A stretch of 64,000 nucleotides of DNA from an uncultured Bacilli bacterium (GTDB taxonomy: Bacteria > Bacillota_I > Bacilli_A > RFN20 > CAG-826), in contig CALVOX010000006.1 in the NCBI GenBank assembly GCA_944350425.1, positions 29,913 through 93,912 on the forward strand, read 5' to 3'. The notes under the pieces were generated by a model. That model worked only from the letters and a program-made list of their open reading frames with translations, was not told the DNA's origin and did not search any database. Positions 25,310 to 34,734 of the stretch are shown in pieces; the stretch's first letter is position 1, and every line of letters starts with the position of its first letter. A program made the translations under genes and the position numbers.

Positions 25310-27325
25310 TTATTCACCTATAAACTTTAAACTACCTTGAGAAAGAAGTTTTCCACTCTTTCTATCAAATAGAAGTATTTCTTTTCCAATAAAGTTAAAC
25401 TTACAATTAGAGCCAACTTTATAATCAACACCACCAAATATAACTCCAGTTAAAATAAATTCATTTAATCTAATTTTAACTGTTGTTTCCATACCTGAAG
25501 GTAATGCATTATAAATTTCTCCATTAATTGCTCCATTATCATTTAATGAAATAAATTCTGGTCTAATTCCAATAACATATTCGTTATCTTCAATTATTCT
25601 TTCTTCATCAGAAGTAAGAGTTCCACTAACTTTAGAAATTGTGAATTTGAAATTAACATCTTTATTCCCTTTTTCAACATACTTCTTGTTTTCTTTTAAA
25701 GATTTATTCTTTTCTTCAATCTCTTTAAATTCTTCATCTCTTTCTTCTTTTAATTTAGCTAAATCTAAATCTTGAGTAGGAATAAATTCAAACTTTAATC
25801 CATCAAGCATTGTTAAGTTAATCTTCTTATCTTCTTTTTGATCAACTAAAGCTTCGATGAAGTTAATAGCAGGTGAACCAACGAAATCAGCAACAAAAAT
25901 ATTATTTGGTTTTTTATAAACATCAAGAGGTGCATCATATTGTTGTAAAACACCATTGTTAATCAAACAAATCTTTGTAGCTAAAGTCATAGCTTCTAAT
26001 TGGTCGTGAGTAACATAAACGAATGTTGAACCAGTTTCTAAATGAAGACGTTTAAGTTCTCCTCTCATTTCAAGTCTTAATTTAGCATCAAGGTTAGATA
26101 ATGGTTCATCCATAAATAAGACTTTTGGTCCTGGAGCTAAGGTTCTAGCAATAGCAACTCTTTGTTGTTGACCACCACTAAGTTCACTAGGATATCTTTC
26201 CATGAATTCACCAATTTTAACAACACGAGAGACATGTCTAACTTTAAGATCGATTTCTTCATCGCTTAATTTTCTATATTTCAATAAGTGAACTTTTTTG
26301 CCATCCCAGTTCTTGTTATCAAAATCGATTGATGGAATCTTTTCGCCTTTTTCATTAAGATGGAAATTATTATTTAAATAACCGTTTTTAACTCTTTCAA
26401 GAGCGATATTATAGTTATTTAATTCTTCTTTTGCTAATTCTACTTGTTCTTCTTCGTTTTTATCTTTAATAGATAAAGCGAAATCAAGAAGATTTTTAGC
26501 TGTTTTTTGAGAAACATTAGTTTTTCTCATGATGAGTTTTAAAGGTTTTTCGCCTTCTTTAGAAGCTAAATCTAAATAAGATAATAATTTCTTATAATCT
26601 TTAATTACATCATAAGACAACTTTAAAGCAATATAATCTTCAGCAAGTTCTGGCTCGCTCATAACATAGCCATCTTTATTTAAGTCAATGCCTTTTTCTT
26701 CGTATTTATGTGTAATGTTTTCCAAGGCTTTTTCTTTTTGAGCAATTTTTTCTTTTGCTAAAGTCTCAGCTTCTGAAGGTTCTTTTTCTTCTAAATGAAG
26801 ATCAAAAATTTCTTTAGCAGTAAAATTAGAAACTTTAAAGTAATCAATAATTGAAATTAAAGTTCTTCTTTTATCGACTTTATCTTTCTTATCTATATTT
26901 TGTTTAACTAATTCAACAACCTTTTTTGGATTAGATAAAACTAATATATCGTTTTTAATTTTAGTAAATTCAGAATCAACAACTGGAAGGAATTCTTTTA
27001 AATTTTGTAAGCCAAATTCGATGTTCTTTTGAACAGTCATATGTGGCCAAAGAGCATAGTTTTGGAATAAGAAACCAACATGTCTTTTGCTAGCAGGAAC
27101 ATTAATTCCTAAATCACTATCAAAGACAGGGATACCGTTAATTAAAATTTTTCCGCTTGTTGGTGTTTCAAGTCCAGCAATCATACGTAATGTGGTTGTT
27201 TTACCACAACCAGATGGACCAAGTAATGTAATAAATGAATAATCATCAATGTGAAGATTTAAATTATCAACTGCGTAGAAATCTCCCCATCTTTTTGTAA
27301 CATTAATTAAATCAATTGTAGGCAT
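25310..27325 (-). CDS. ABC importer ATPase (PotA/FbpC type) with a 245-residue insertion
   Basis: The 671-residue protein energises the importer encoded by the next two genes upstream. Walker A is GPSGCGKT (36-43), the Q-loop is FQNYALWPHMTV (87-98), the signature is LSGGQQQR (382-389), and Walker B is VLFMDEPLSNLD with the H-loop VTHDQLEA. A C-terminal TOBE domain follows. Family members are about 350 residues. Here a helical, Lys/Glu-rich insertion of about 245 residues (110-357) separates the Q-loop from the signature, and a second charged insertion lies in the TOBE region. Insertions at the same place are known in mycoplasma PotA proteins. Confidence 0.92.
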   Translation of the reverse strand: MPTIDLINVTKRWGDFYAVDNLNLHIDDYSFITLLGPSGCGKTTTLRMIAGLETPTSGKILINGIPVFDSDLGINVPASKRHVGFLFQNYALWPHMTVQKNIEFGLQNLKEFLPVVDSEFTKIKNDILVLSNPKKVVELVKQNIDKKDKVDKRRTLISIIDYFKVSNFTAKEIFDLHLEEKEPSEAETLAKEKIAQKEKALENITHKYEEKGIDLNKDGYVMSEPELAEDYIALKLSYDVIKDYKKLLSYLDLASKEGEKPLKLIMRKTNVSQKTAKNLLDFALSIKDKNEEEQVELAKEELNNYNIALERVKNGYLNNNFHLNEKGEKIPSIDFDNKNWDGKKVHLLKYRKLSDEEIDLKVRHVSRVVKIGEFMERYPSELSGGQQQRVAIARTLAPGPKVLFMDEPLSNLDAKLRLEMRGELKRLHLETGSTFVYVTHDQLEAMTLATKICLINNGVLQQYDAPLDVYKKPNNIFVADFVGSPAINFIEALVDQKEDKKINLTMLDGLKFEFIPTQDLDLAKLKEERDEEFKEIEEKNKSLKENKKYVEKGNKDVNFKFTISKVSGTLTSDEERIIEDNEYVIGIRPEFISLNDNGAINGEIYNALPSGMETTVKIRLNEFILTGVIFGGVDYKVGSNCKFNFIGKEILLFDRKSGKLLSQGSLKFIGE

Positions 27326-27327
27326 AA

Positions 27328-29154
27328 CTAACCTCCGATACCTTTATCTAAACTTGCTCCTGTAACTTTATTAATTAACCAGTTAAAGATTAAAATTACG
27401 ACAACAAGAATTAAGTTTGCACCATTTTCGAGAGCTGGAAGACCAGTTTCTTCGAGTTGGAACATAAGTGTTGTAAGAATCATTCCAGTTGGAGCGATAA
27501 ATACGAACAATGAAAGTTCTCTCATGCAGCTAATAAATGGTAATAAATAGCCACTTAAGAAACTTGATTTTTGAATTGGGAAGACAATTCTAAGCATTCT
27601 CTTCCACCAAGGAATATTTTGAATCATTGCAGCTTCTTCAATTTCACCACTAAGTTGAAGCATAGCATTTAAGCTACTTCTACTTGCAAATGGAATATAT
27701 TTTAATACCCCAACGATAACACATAATAAGAATGGCATTGCATATAGCCAAGAAATATTAAGTGAAACCATGAAGAAGATAGCTGAAATAGAAATTGAAG
27801 GTAATAAGTAAGGTAAGAATGCTAAAGCATTAACACCTTGAGCAAGGACAGATTTTCTTTTCTTAGAAACTGCATAGCCAATAAGAAGACCAAATGTACC
27901 AGCAAATAAAGCACAAACTACTGAAAGTAAAATTGATCCGCCTAAAGCTTGCCAAATTTGAGGAGTATAGAATATACCTTTATAACCGTTTCTTAATACT
28001 TCAGTCGAAGTCCACCATTTCGTTGTAAATCCAATTGAATAGTCACCACTATTTGGTAATAATGATTCGAAAATAAACGAAACCATTGGGCCAATACAGA
28101 AGAATAAAACTAAAATCGATAAGATAACAGCAACAATCCATTTACCAACCTTGCCAAGATTATTCTTACTAACTTGTCCAGATTTACCACTAACTGTTGT
28201 ATATTGTTTTCTATTACCAGTCGAAACTTGATTAATAGTAAGAATGATTACACCAATTAAGATAAGAATGATAGATATAATTGAACCCATGCCAGCTTGA
28301 GAGGAGAATTTTCCTCCTTGAAGCATAACTTGAAGTTCAGTCGCTAATACCTCAAAGTTAATTGGTTTTCCAAGAGTAACGGCAACTGGATAAGAAGACA
28401 TTGCACTTGAGAAAACAAGTAAAACTGTTGATAAAATAGCAGGTTTTACAATTGGGATTGTAATTCTGGTAAATATTTTCCAACGAGGAATATTTAAAAT
28501 AGTTGCTGCTTCTTCTAAGTTAGCATCCATATTTCTTAAGATGCCACCTATTAAAATATAAGCAAATGGTGCATAGTGTAAACCTAAAACTAAAGAGATA
28601 GAGAAAGGCCCATAAACTAACCATTCAGGAGAAGCAAATCCAGTCAAAGCTTGAAGTTCACCAACATAGCCTGCAGTACAATTAGTTGAAATGAAGAAAT
28701 TCTTCCAGAATAAGGCTAATGTCCATTGAGGCATGATGTAAGGGAAAATAAAGACTGTAGATATAAACTTTTTAAATGGCATGTTGGTTCTTGTAACTAA
28801 GAATGCAACTACTCCACCAAATATAATTGAAAAGATACATGCAAGAACTGAAACAAGTAATGAATTTCCAAGTGGTTTATAGAAATAGCCAACACTTGTA
28901 TCACTTGCAAATAATTCTTTCCAGTGATATAAAGTCCAAGAACCTACTGGTAAACCAGCAGCACCAGATTCCATTAAGTGAATAGTAAATGCATCAATAA
29001 TTACATAAATCATTGGAATTAAAGTTAAAATCAATAACATTATTCCAAAGATAATAAGAATTGAATTAGCTGGAACACCAAAGAATGTTAAGCCTTTATT
29101 AACACCTTTTTTAACTTTTAGCTTGAAGGAGTTTAAATTCATTGTGTTTTCCAT
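27328..29154 (-). CDS. ABC importer permease, two fused domains
   Basis: In this 608-residue protein two BPD-type permease domains are joined in one chain, as in FbpB. The first EAA loop is EEAATILNIPRWKIFTRITI and the second EEAAMIQNIPWWKRMLRIVF; these contact the ATPase. About twelve membrane helices are predicted. It ends 2 bp before the ATPase start and begins 85 bp after the binding protein gene. The fused layout is usual for ferric iron importers and their relatives, but substrate cannot be read from the sequence. Confidence 0.9.
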   Translation of the reverse strand: MENTMNLNSFKLKVKKGVNKGLTFFGVPANSILIIFGIMLLILTLIPMIYVIIDAFTIHLMESGAAGLPVGSWTLYHWKELFASDTSVGYFYKPLGNSLLVSVLACIFSIIFGGVVAFLVTRTNMPFKKFISTVFIFPYIMPQWTLALFWKNFFISTNCTAGYVGELQALTGFASPEWLVYGPFSISLVLGLHYAPFAYILIGGILRNMDANLEEAATILNIPRWKIFTRITIPIVKPAILSTVLLVFSSAMSSYPVAVTLGKPINFEVLATELQVMLQGGKFSSQAGMGSIISIILILIGVIILTINQVSTGNRKQYTTVSGKSGQVSKNNLGKVGKWIVAVILSILVLFFCIGPMVSFIFESLLPNSGDYSIGFTTKWWTSTEVLRNGYKGIFYTPQIWQALGGSILLSVVCALFAGTFGLLIGYAVSKKRKSVLAQGVNALAFLPYLLPSISISAIFFMVSLNISWLYAMPFLLCVIVGVLKYIPFASRSSLNAMLQLSGEIEEAAMIQNIPWWKRMLRIVFPIQKSSFLSGYLLPFISCMRELSLFVFIAPTGMILTTLMFQLEETGLPALENGANLILVVVILIFNWLINKVTGASLDKGIGG

Positions 29155-29239
29155 TTTTTACGCTCCTTAATAATAAAAATTTCGTAGTTAGGGTTGTTTT
29201 CAACCCTAACTACTTATATTAAATAATAATTATGAAGGA

Positions 29240-30604
29240 CTATTTATTAGCGATAACTTGTCTAATAAAGCTATCAACATTATTATATTCACCAACAATA
29301 TATGCTGGATTTTCAATAACTACATTAGCTTGATCTTCCCACCAAGAAGAAGCAGGATCGTTTAAGCAAGAGAATACATTTTCAGCATTATCATCTTGTG
29401 TCCAAGTATAATCACTACCTAATGTACCATGTCCATATTTAGTTCTATCAACATTAATTGATGGCATTGAAGGATAGTCACCAATATCAACGGCCCATGC
29501 ACTATATCCTTCTTTAGTTGTTGAAAGGAAGTTAATAAATGCACAAGATGTCCAAGGATGTGCACTATAAGGCATAACTTGGAGATAGTGTTTATACATA
29601 AATCCACCAAACCCTTTTACTTTTGAAGCACCTTGAGTTGCTCCATCAGTTGTATCTTTTCCAAGAGCTGCAATAGTAATATCTTTCTTTGTAATAGCTG
29701 CTGTTTCTTGAATGGAAGCTATCTTAGAATAAACAATCCAACCAAATCCGCCTTGGTCTTTCATAAATGCGTCTCTAGCAGCACCATCATCGGCATAGAA
29801 GATAGCGTTCTTTAAGAAGCCTTCGATAAATGCATAAGCATATTTTTGATCACCATATTTTTCATAAGGTGTTAAGTCTAAATCTTTATTATCATTAGTT
29901 GGGTCATTAAATGCTTCTTCAAGTACAGAACACCATTCATCACCAGTTAACATAATTAACCAGTCTCTGTTAACGTTTTCGTTATCTGGAGACATTGTAT
30001 GAATTCTTGCTCCATCAACTGTAACATCCCAAACGTTATCTAATACAACATCAGCACCACTTCCACCGTTATTAACCATCCAAGTTTTCATATTATATTG
30101 TAAAGAGAATGGGTTTGAGTTTAAGTCTTTATTTGTTTCAGGATCATCATTCCATTCTTTTGGAACATAATTTAAGAAGTATCCTGTATTAATACCTAAA
30201 TTTTGTAATTGATAACCATCTTGGACTAAAGCAGCATCGTAGCCATCACTTATTCCAGCTTCGATTTCACCACAAAGTGTTAGATAAATTTCACCATCAA
30301 CTGCTGTATCAGTTGTAATGGTCATATTAGCACAATCAGGCTTATATTTAGAAAGTTCAGCTTTAAATGCATCGATTGCATTTTTAAATCTTGAAGATGT
30401 TCCGATGAATTTTAATGTTCCACCGCCAATTTCTTCAGCAGCTTTCTTCATTAATTCATCTCTACTTAAAGTTTGAGCTTCGGCAATTATTTCCTTATTT
30501 GTTTCTTTGATTTGTTCAACGCCTGAATTGCCACCGCATCCTGTCATAGTACATGCACAGAGCATTGCAGCGCTAACAGTTAATAAATTTCTAATTTTTT
30601 TCAT
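29240..30604 (-). CDS. ABC importer substrate-binding lipoprotein
   Basis: The 454-residue protein has a lipoprotein signal (MKKIRNLLTVSAAMLCACTM, lipobox MTGC) and should sit on the outer membrane face. The body is of the extracellular binding protein class 1/6 type, with GGGTLKFIGTSSRFKNAIDA and a C-terminal PWTSCAFINFLSTTKEGY. GGAGG precedes ATG 30604. It is the first gene of the importer operon, behind a promoter with a 20-bp operator palindrome. Iron, polyamine or sugar are all possible ligands; the operator and the sugar enzymes downstream favour a carbohydrate link. Confidence 0.88.
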   Translation of the reverse strand: MKKIRNLLTVSAAMLCACTMTGCGGNSGVEQIKETNKEIIAEAQTLSRDELMKKAAEEIGGGTLKFIGTSSRFKNAIDAFKAELSKYKPDCANMTITTDTAVDGEIYLTLCGEIEAGISDGYDAALVQDGYQLQNLGINTGYFLNYVPKEWNDDPETNKDLNSNPFSLQYNMKTWMVNNGGSGADVVLDNVWDVTVDGARIHTMSPDNENVNRDWLIMLTGDEWCSVLEEAFNDPTNDNKDLDLTPYEKYGDQKYAYAFIEGFLKNAIFYADDGAARDAFMKDQGGFGWIVYSKIASIQETAAITKKDITIAALGKDTTDGATQGASKVKGFGGFMYKHYLQVMPYSAHPWTSCAFINFLSTTKEGYSAWAVDIGDYPSMPSINVDRTKYGHGTLGSDYTWTQDDNAENVFSCLNDPASSWWEDQANVVIENPAYIVGEYNNVDSFIRQVIANK

Positions 30605-30645
30605 GAATTATTTCCTCCATTTAGAAATTTGATTTGATACTTTAA

Positions 30646-30673
30646 ATTATAATTGTAAGCGCTTACAATTCAA
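30646..30673 (-). promoter_or_regulatory. Promoter with a LacI/CcpA-type operator in its spacer
   Basis: On the minus strand TTGAAT (-35, 30673-30668), a 16-base spacer and TATAAT (-10, 30651-30646) form a near-ideal promoter for the importer operon. The spacer lies within the perfect palindrome AATTGTAAGCGCTTACAATT (30651-30670). Its core TGTAAGCGCTTACA fits the catabolite-responsive element consensus TGWAARCGYTWNCA. A LacI-family protein, CcpA or a local repressor, should block this promoter. Confidence 0.85.
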
Positions 30674-30770
30674 GTAAAATTTTTTACAATTTAATTTTTC
30701 TGCTAATTAAAAATGACTATTTTATCGATAACCATCGACATTAATTTAATTTATACAATTGTAAAGAAAT

Positions 30771-32438
30771 TTAAAAATAAATTAGAAATTCTGCACCTTT
30801 ATCAAGTTCAGAAATGACTTTTATGTCTAAGTCATAATAGTTACAAATATATTTAACAATAGATAAACCTAAACCTGTTCCACCATTTTGCTTACTTCTT
30901 GCTTTATCGACTCTAAAAAACCTTTCAAATATTCTTTGTTGGTTCTCTTTTGATATACCAATACCATTATCTTTAATCGAAACAAATTTATTTTTATTAT
31001 CGATTTTAATCCAAATGCTTCCACGTGGTAAATTATATCTTACACTATTCTCAATTAAATTCTTGAAAAGGTTATAAAAATCATCAGGATTCATTTTAAT
31101 GATCATTTTTGAATATAACTTATGAACAACTATTTCTTTTTCTTTTATTTGATCATCAAGCATTGAAACAATCTTATCAATTTCTTCGCTAACATCAATC
31201 TTTTCAATCGTTCTTAAATTATTGTTTTCTAAAGATGAGAGTTCTAACATTTCAATGATAAGCTTATTCATTCTTTCACCCTCTTTAATAGTTCTTTCGT
31301 TTGCGATAACAAGTTCGTCTTTAGTTGTTAATAATCCATCTTTAATTAATTCTTGGAAACCTAAAATAGATGTTAGAGGAGATTTTAACTCATGGGCAGC
31401 ATTAGCGAAGAAATCTCTTTTCATTTTTTCGGAATTATAAGATTCAGTAATATCCAAAATTAAAATTGAAACAGATATTTTATTAGGATTATTCTCAAGA
31501 GCTTCTGAAATTGGATTAATAATAAATTCATATATACGACCATTAATCTCTTTATTAAAAATCATTTTTCTAAAAGTAGAGAAAACAATTCTACTATTAG
31601 TAGAAAGTTCTTTTGGTAAATCTTCATCTAGTAATCGATGAATATTTTTATCAAAATTCAATATTTCACGAGCTTTCTGATTAGAGATAACTACTTCATG
31701 ATTAACATTTAATACTAAAATACCTTGCTCAATAGAGTTCAAAATAAAATCTAACTTCTTCTCGCTTAAGAAATTATTTTGTAATTCTAAATCGAGTTTT
31801 CTTCTAGTATCTTTTAAAATATTAGCTAAATTTTCAACATCATTATCGTATTCGACCATAGTATCAATTTTAGCAATGCTTCTAAGTTTTCTAACTTGGT
31901 GTTTAAGATATTGGGTTTCGTTTTTACTCTTTCGATAATCAATAAACCAATAGGTATATAAAGAAATAAAAGTTAATGAAGGTATAATTATACTAAGTGT
32001 TTCAAGAGTTAAATAAGTATCAGTAATCGAGGTTACTGATACTAAGTAAAGGTTAGTATCGTCATTATAGGAAATATAAGCAAAACCTTGATTTGCTAAT
32101 AAGCTTTTATCATTCATTGATATTACTTGATTTACATTTATTGAAAAATAAGTTAAATCTTTAGAAGAATAATTATCTTTTAATGATGTAACAAACATAT
32201 TATTGTCTAATGAAAATATAAGTAATTCATAGTTATGAAAATTAGATGAAATAAATTCTACATATGAAGTAGCATTATCTTCATTTATTTTAGTATTAAT
32301 ATTATCACTTAAACTAATTATATTATTTTTAATTCGATTTTCTTCTTGAAAAAAAGGAACTAATAAACTTATTAAAGATATTACTGTAATAAAAAAATTA
32401 AGGAAAAATAAAATGATAATTCGACGTGATTTTAACAT
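30771..32438 (-). CDS. Sensor histidine kinase, PhoR-like
   Basis: The 555-residue membrane kinase has helix 1 at residues 8-30, an extracellular sensor domain to about 140, and a second helix near 145-165. A PAS-like segment (LDFILNSIEQGILVLN) follows, then the HisKA box ANAAHELKSPLTSI with phosphoacceptor H349. The ATP-binding domain has NLIENSVRYN, DNGIG, and GGTGLGLSIVK. It shares one base with the end of the response regulator gene upstream (32438), so the pair is translationally coupled. Layout and order match PhoPR/WalKR-type systems. Confidence 0.93.
   Translation of the reverse strand: MLKSRRIIILFFLNFFITVISLISLLVPFFQEENRIKNNIISLSDNINTKINEDNATSYVEFISSNFHNYELLIFSLDNNMFVTSLKDNYSSKDLTYFSINVNQVISMNDKSLLANQGFAYISYNDDTNLYLVSVTSITDTYLTLETLSIIIPSLTFISLYTYWFIDYRKSKNETQYLKHQVRKLRSIAKIDTMVEYDNDVENLANILKDTRRKLDLELQNNFLSEKKLDFILNSIEQGILVLNVNHEVVISNQKAREILNFDKNIHRLLDEDLPKELSTNSRIVFSTFRKMIFNKEINGRIYEFIINPISEALENNPNKISVSILILDITESYNSEKMKRDFFANAAHELKSPLTSILGFQELIKDGLLTTKDELVIANERTIKEGERMNKLIIEMLELSSLENNNLRTIEKIDVSEEIDKIVSMLDDQIKEKEIVVHKLYSKMIIKMNPDDFYNLFKNLIENSVRYNLPRGSIWIKIDNKNKFVSIKDNGIGISKENQQRIFERFFRVDKARSKQNGGTGLGLSIVKYICNYYDLDIKVISELDKGAEFLIYF
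31019..31031 (+). repeat. CACGTG-centred motif, copy 3 (inside kinase gene)
   Basis: TTCCACGTGGTAA occurs within coding sequence, where the other strand encodes NLPRG. It has the same orientation as the intergenic copies. Confidence 0.4.
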
Positions 32439-33109
32439 TATTCTATTTTATAACCATTCCCATAGATAGATACAATAAATGTTTTATTTTCATCAAGAAT
32501 CTTTTCTCTAATTGATTTAATATGCATATCGATAGTTCTAGAAGAATTACTTTTATCATCTTTCCCCCAAATAACTTTAAAAAGTTCATCTCGAGAAACA
32601 ACTTTACCTCGATTTAAAAATAAATATTTTAAAATCTTAAATTCATTATTAGTTAAATCTATTTTATTATCATAACGATAAAATTCTTCATTTTTTTGAT
32701 CTAAAGTGTATTCTCTAATCTTAATTTTAAATTTAGAAGCTAAAAACTTACGGTAATTAACATTAACTCTCGAGATTAATTCTTTAATATTAAATGGTTT
32801 AACCATATAATCATCAGCACCAGTATTTAATAAACTTATCTTATCTTCAATTAATGATTTAGCACTTAAAATAATTACTGGAATATCTAAAGAATACTTT
32901 CTTATTTCTTTTAATACTTCTTCTCCTTGAATTCCTGGTAGCATTAAATCTAGAAGAACTAAGTTAGGTTTAATCTTATTAAATTCTTCTAAAAAACTTT
33001 CTCCTGTATCAAAAGTTTTAACATTAAAATCAGACTTAGTTAAAGCAATAGAAATGATAGTAGCAATTTCTTCATCATCTTCGATTGAATAGATTAGATA
33101 ATCGTTCAT
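32438..33109 (-). CDS. OmpR/PhoB-family response regulator
   Basis: The 223-residue protein has a receiver domain with the acidic pocket EDDEE (10-14), phosphoacceptor D54 in LVLLDLMLPG, and K in the MVKPF motif. A C-terminal winged helix follows (LTNEFKILKYLFLNRGKVVSR, then SRTIDMHIKSIREKI). It is the first gene of the pair with the histidine kinase. The start ATG 33109 has no ribosome site but has TAAAAT seven bases upstream, so the mRNA is probably leaderless. Confidence 0.95.
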   Translation of the reverse strand: MNDYLIYSIEDDEEIATIISIALTKSDFNVKTFDTGESFLEEFNKIKPNLVLLDLMLPGIQGEEVLKEIRKYSLDIPVIILSAKSLIEDKISLLNTGADDYMVKPFNIKELISRVNVNYRKFLASKFKIKIREYTLDQKNEEFYRYDNKIDLTNNEFKILKYLFLNRGKVVSRDELFKVIWGKDDKSNSSRTIDMHIKSIREKILDENKTFIVSIYGNGYKIE

Positions 33110-33116
33110 ATAAACT

Positions 33117-33122
33117 ATTTTA
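33117..33122 (-). promoter_or_regulatory. -10 element of the leaderless two-component operon
   Basis: TAAAAT ends seven bases before ATG 33109, which places the predicted start of transcription at the start codon. A weak TTTAAA could be the -35, 18 bases upstream. Confidence 0.45.
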
Positions 33123-33175
33123 CTATCATTTTTAAACTTATTTAAAGGAATTCTTAAAATAATGGTTAAATTAAA

Positions 33176-34120
33176 CTATAAATCTAACTTTTTTATTACT
33201 TCTTTTAAAGATAGATAAGATTCATTTAATTTTCGTTCTTCTTCTTTACTTAATTCTAAAGGTATAGGTGAGATTAAACCATCTTTGCCTACTAAAGAAG
33301 GTAAAGATAAGGCAACATCATCCATATTGTATTCATCATCAATATATGAAGATATTGGAAGTATTGCTTTTTCGTCATTAATAATAGCTTCAACTATTCT
33401 TTTAGTAGATAAAGCAATTCCATAATATGTTGCTCTTTTCTTATTTATTATTTCGTAAGCACTATTTTTAACATCAAAAGCTATTTTAGATGTTTCATAA
33501 TCATGGTCAAAAAATCCTCTAAGTTCGCAGAACTTATGTAAAGGGATTCCACTCACATTAGCGCTACTCCATAAAACTATCTCACTATCACCATGTTCTC
33601 CAACAATAAAAGCATGAATTGACCTAGAATCAACATTTAAATGTTCACCTAATTTATATTTTAATCTTGCACTATCTAATACCGTTCCACTTCCAATAAC
33701 TCTTTCTTTTGGGAAAGAAGATAGTTTAATAGAAACATAAGTTAAAATATCAACTGGATTAGAAACAATAAGTAATATTCCTTTATAATTTCTATTTTTA
33801 ATTTCAGGAATAATTGATTTGAATATTGCTACATTTTTATTTACTAAATCTAGTCTAGTCTCCCCTTCTTTTTGAGCAGCTCCAGCAGTAATAATAATGA
33901 TTTTAGCATCCATTATATCATCATAACTTCCAGAAACTATTTTCATTGGTCTAAGAAAAGGTAAACCATGGGAAATATCTAGTGCTTCCCCTTCGGCTTT
34001 ATCAACATTTGAATCTACTAACACTATTTCATTAAATAATTTAGATAAAGCTAGAGTATAAGCAATAGAAGCTCCAACATTACCTAATCCAACTATTGCG
34101 ATCTTTTTATCGTTTAACAT
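33176..34120 (-). CDS. ldh: L-lactate dehydrogenase
   Basis: The 314-residue NAD-dependent enzyme reduces pyruvate to lactate and regenerates NAD in fermentation. The Rossmann motif is IVGLGNVGASIAYTLAL (10-26). The active-site histidine lies in FIVGEHGDSE, and the substrate-binding arginines in GAAQKEGETRLDLVNKN and VIGSGTVLDSARLKY. Malate dehydrogenase is less likely, because the loop after GAAQKEGE fits LDH. A strong AGGAGG precedes ATG 34120. Confidence 0.93.
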   Translation of the reverse strand: MLNDKKIAIVGLGNVGASIAYTLALSKLFNEIVLVDSNVDKAEGEALDISHGLPFLRPMKIVSGSYDDIMDAKIIIITAGAAQKEGETRLDLVNKNVAIFKSIIPEIKNRNYKGILLIVSNPVDILTYVSIKLSSFPKERVIGSGTVLDSARLKYKLGEHLNVDSRSIHAFIVGEHGDSEIVLWSSANVSGIPLHKFCELRGFFDHDYETSKIAFDVKNSAYEIINKKRATYYGIALSTKRIVEAIINDEKAILPISSYIDDEYNMDDVALSLPSLVGKDGLISPIPLELSKEEERKLNESYLSLKEVIKKLDL

Positions 34121-34202
34121 AAGTATCTTCCTCCTACGAATTAAATCTTATTTCATAACCTAATTTTTGTAAAAGAAGATGCTTTTAAACTTATTTTTAA
34201 GT

Positions 34203-34233
34203 AAAAAAAATCTGCTAGATACTACGTAGCAGA
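34203..34233 (-). terminator. Terminator of tRNA-Lys
   Basis: TCTGCTA pairs with TAGCAGA (34227-34233 with 34211-34217 on the minus strand), followed by eight T. It lies 16 bp beyond the tRNA 3' end. Confidence 0.9.
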
Positions 34234-34248
34234 AGATTTTTTAGAAAT

Positions 34249-34324
34249 TGGTGATCCGCCGGAGACTCGAACTCCGGACCCACTGATTAAGAGTCAGTTG
34301 CTCTACCAACTGAGCTAGCGGACC
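34249..34324 (-). tRNA. tRNA-Lys(CTT)
   Basis: This is a 76-nt cloverleaf with acceptor stem GGTCCGC/GCGGATC, a D-arm GCTCAGTTGGTAGAGC, anticodon stem ACTGA/TCAGT with loop CTCTTAA (anticodon CTT), T-arm GTTCGAGTC and an encoded CCA end. One acceptor pair is a mismatch or G-U type. Confidence 0.96.
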
Positions 34325-34407
34325 AAAATGCTTGATAATAATACTATAATTTAACAAAATTGAAAAGTTTTTTTATTTAAAAAATGTTAAATTTATCGAA
34401 TATTAAC

Positions 34408-34734
34408 TTACTTTATCGAAACAAAATAATGATTTAATAGATTATTACTACCAAATAAATTAATAAATTTTTTAGAAGTATATACTTTATCTTCATATTT
34501 AAGTTTGGTTACATCTAAATAACCATTATTTACTTTAATAATTAAATGATAATTAAATAATGAGATTATTCCTCCGTTATCTAAATATTGTAAAGTTATA
34601 GGTCCTTCATATTTTAAATATGAAATAAATAATACTTCTTTATTATTATCTTTGATTTTAACTCTAAAACTATCTTTAGAGTTAAAATCAAAATCTTTAC
34701 TAAAATCTAAATTAAGCATTCTTATATCTTTCAA
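34408..34734 (-). CDS. Small protein resembling the C-terminal domain of Fmt
   Basis: The 108-residue product has a stretch GPITLQYLDNGGIISLF then LIIKVNNGYLDVTKLKYEDK and YTSKKFINLFG. This resembles the beta-barrel C-terminal domain of methionyl-tRNA formyltransferase (G-x-L-x-I-x-x-L-Q-x-x-G-K-x-M-x-x-x-x-F). The catalytic formyltransferase domain is absent, so it cannot formylate tRNA alone. It overlaps the end of the upstream unknown gene by 23 bp, so the two are probably translated together. The family call is tentative. Confidence 0.5.
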   Translation of the reverse strand: MKDIRMLNLDFSKDFDFNSKDSFRVKIKDNNKEVLFISYLKYEGPITLQYLDNGGIISLFNYHLIIKVNNGYLDVTKLKYEDKVYTSKKFINLFGSNNLLNHYFVSIK

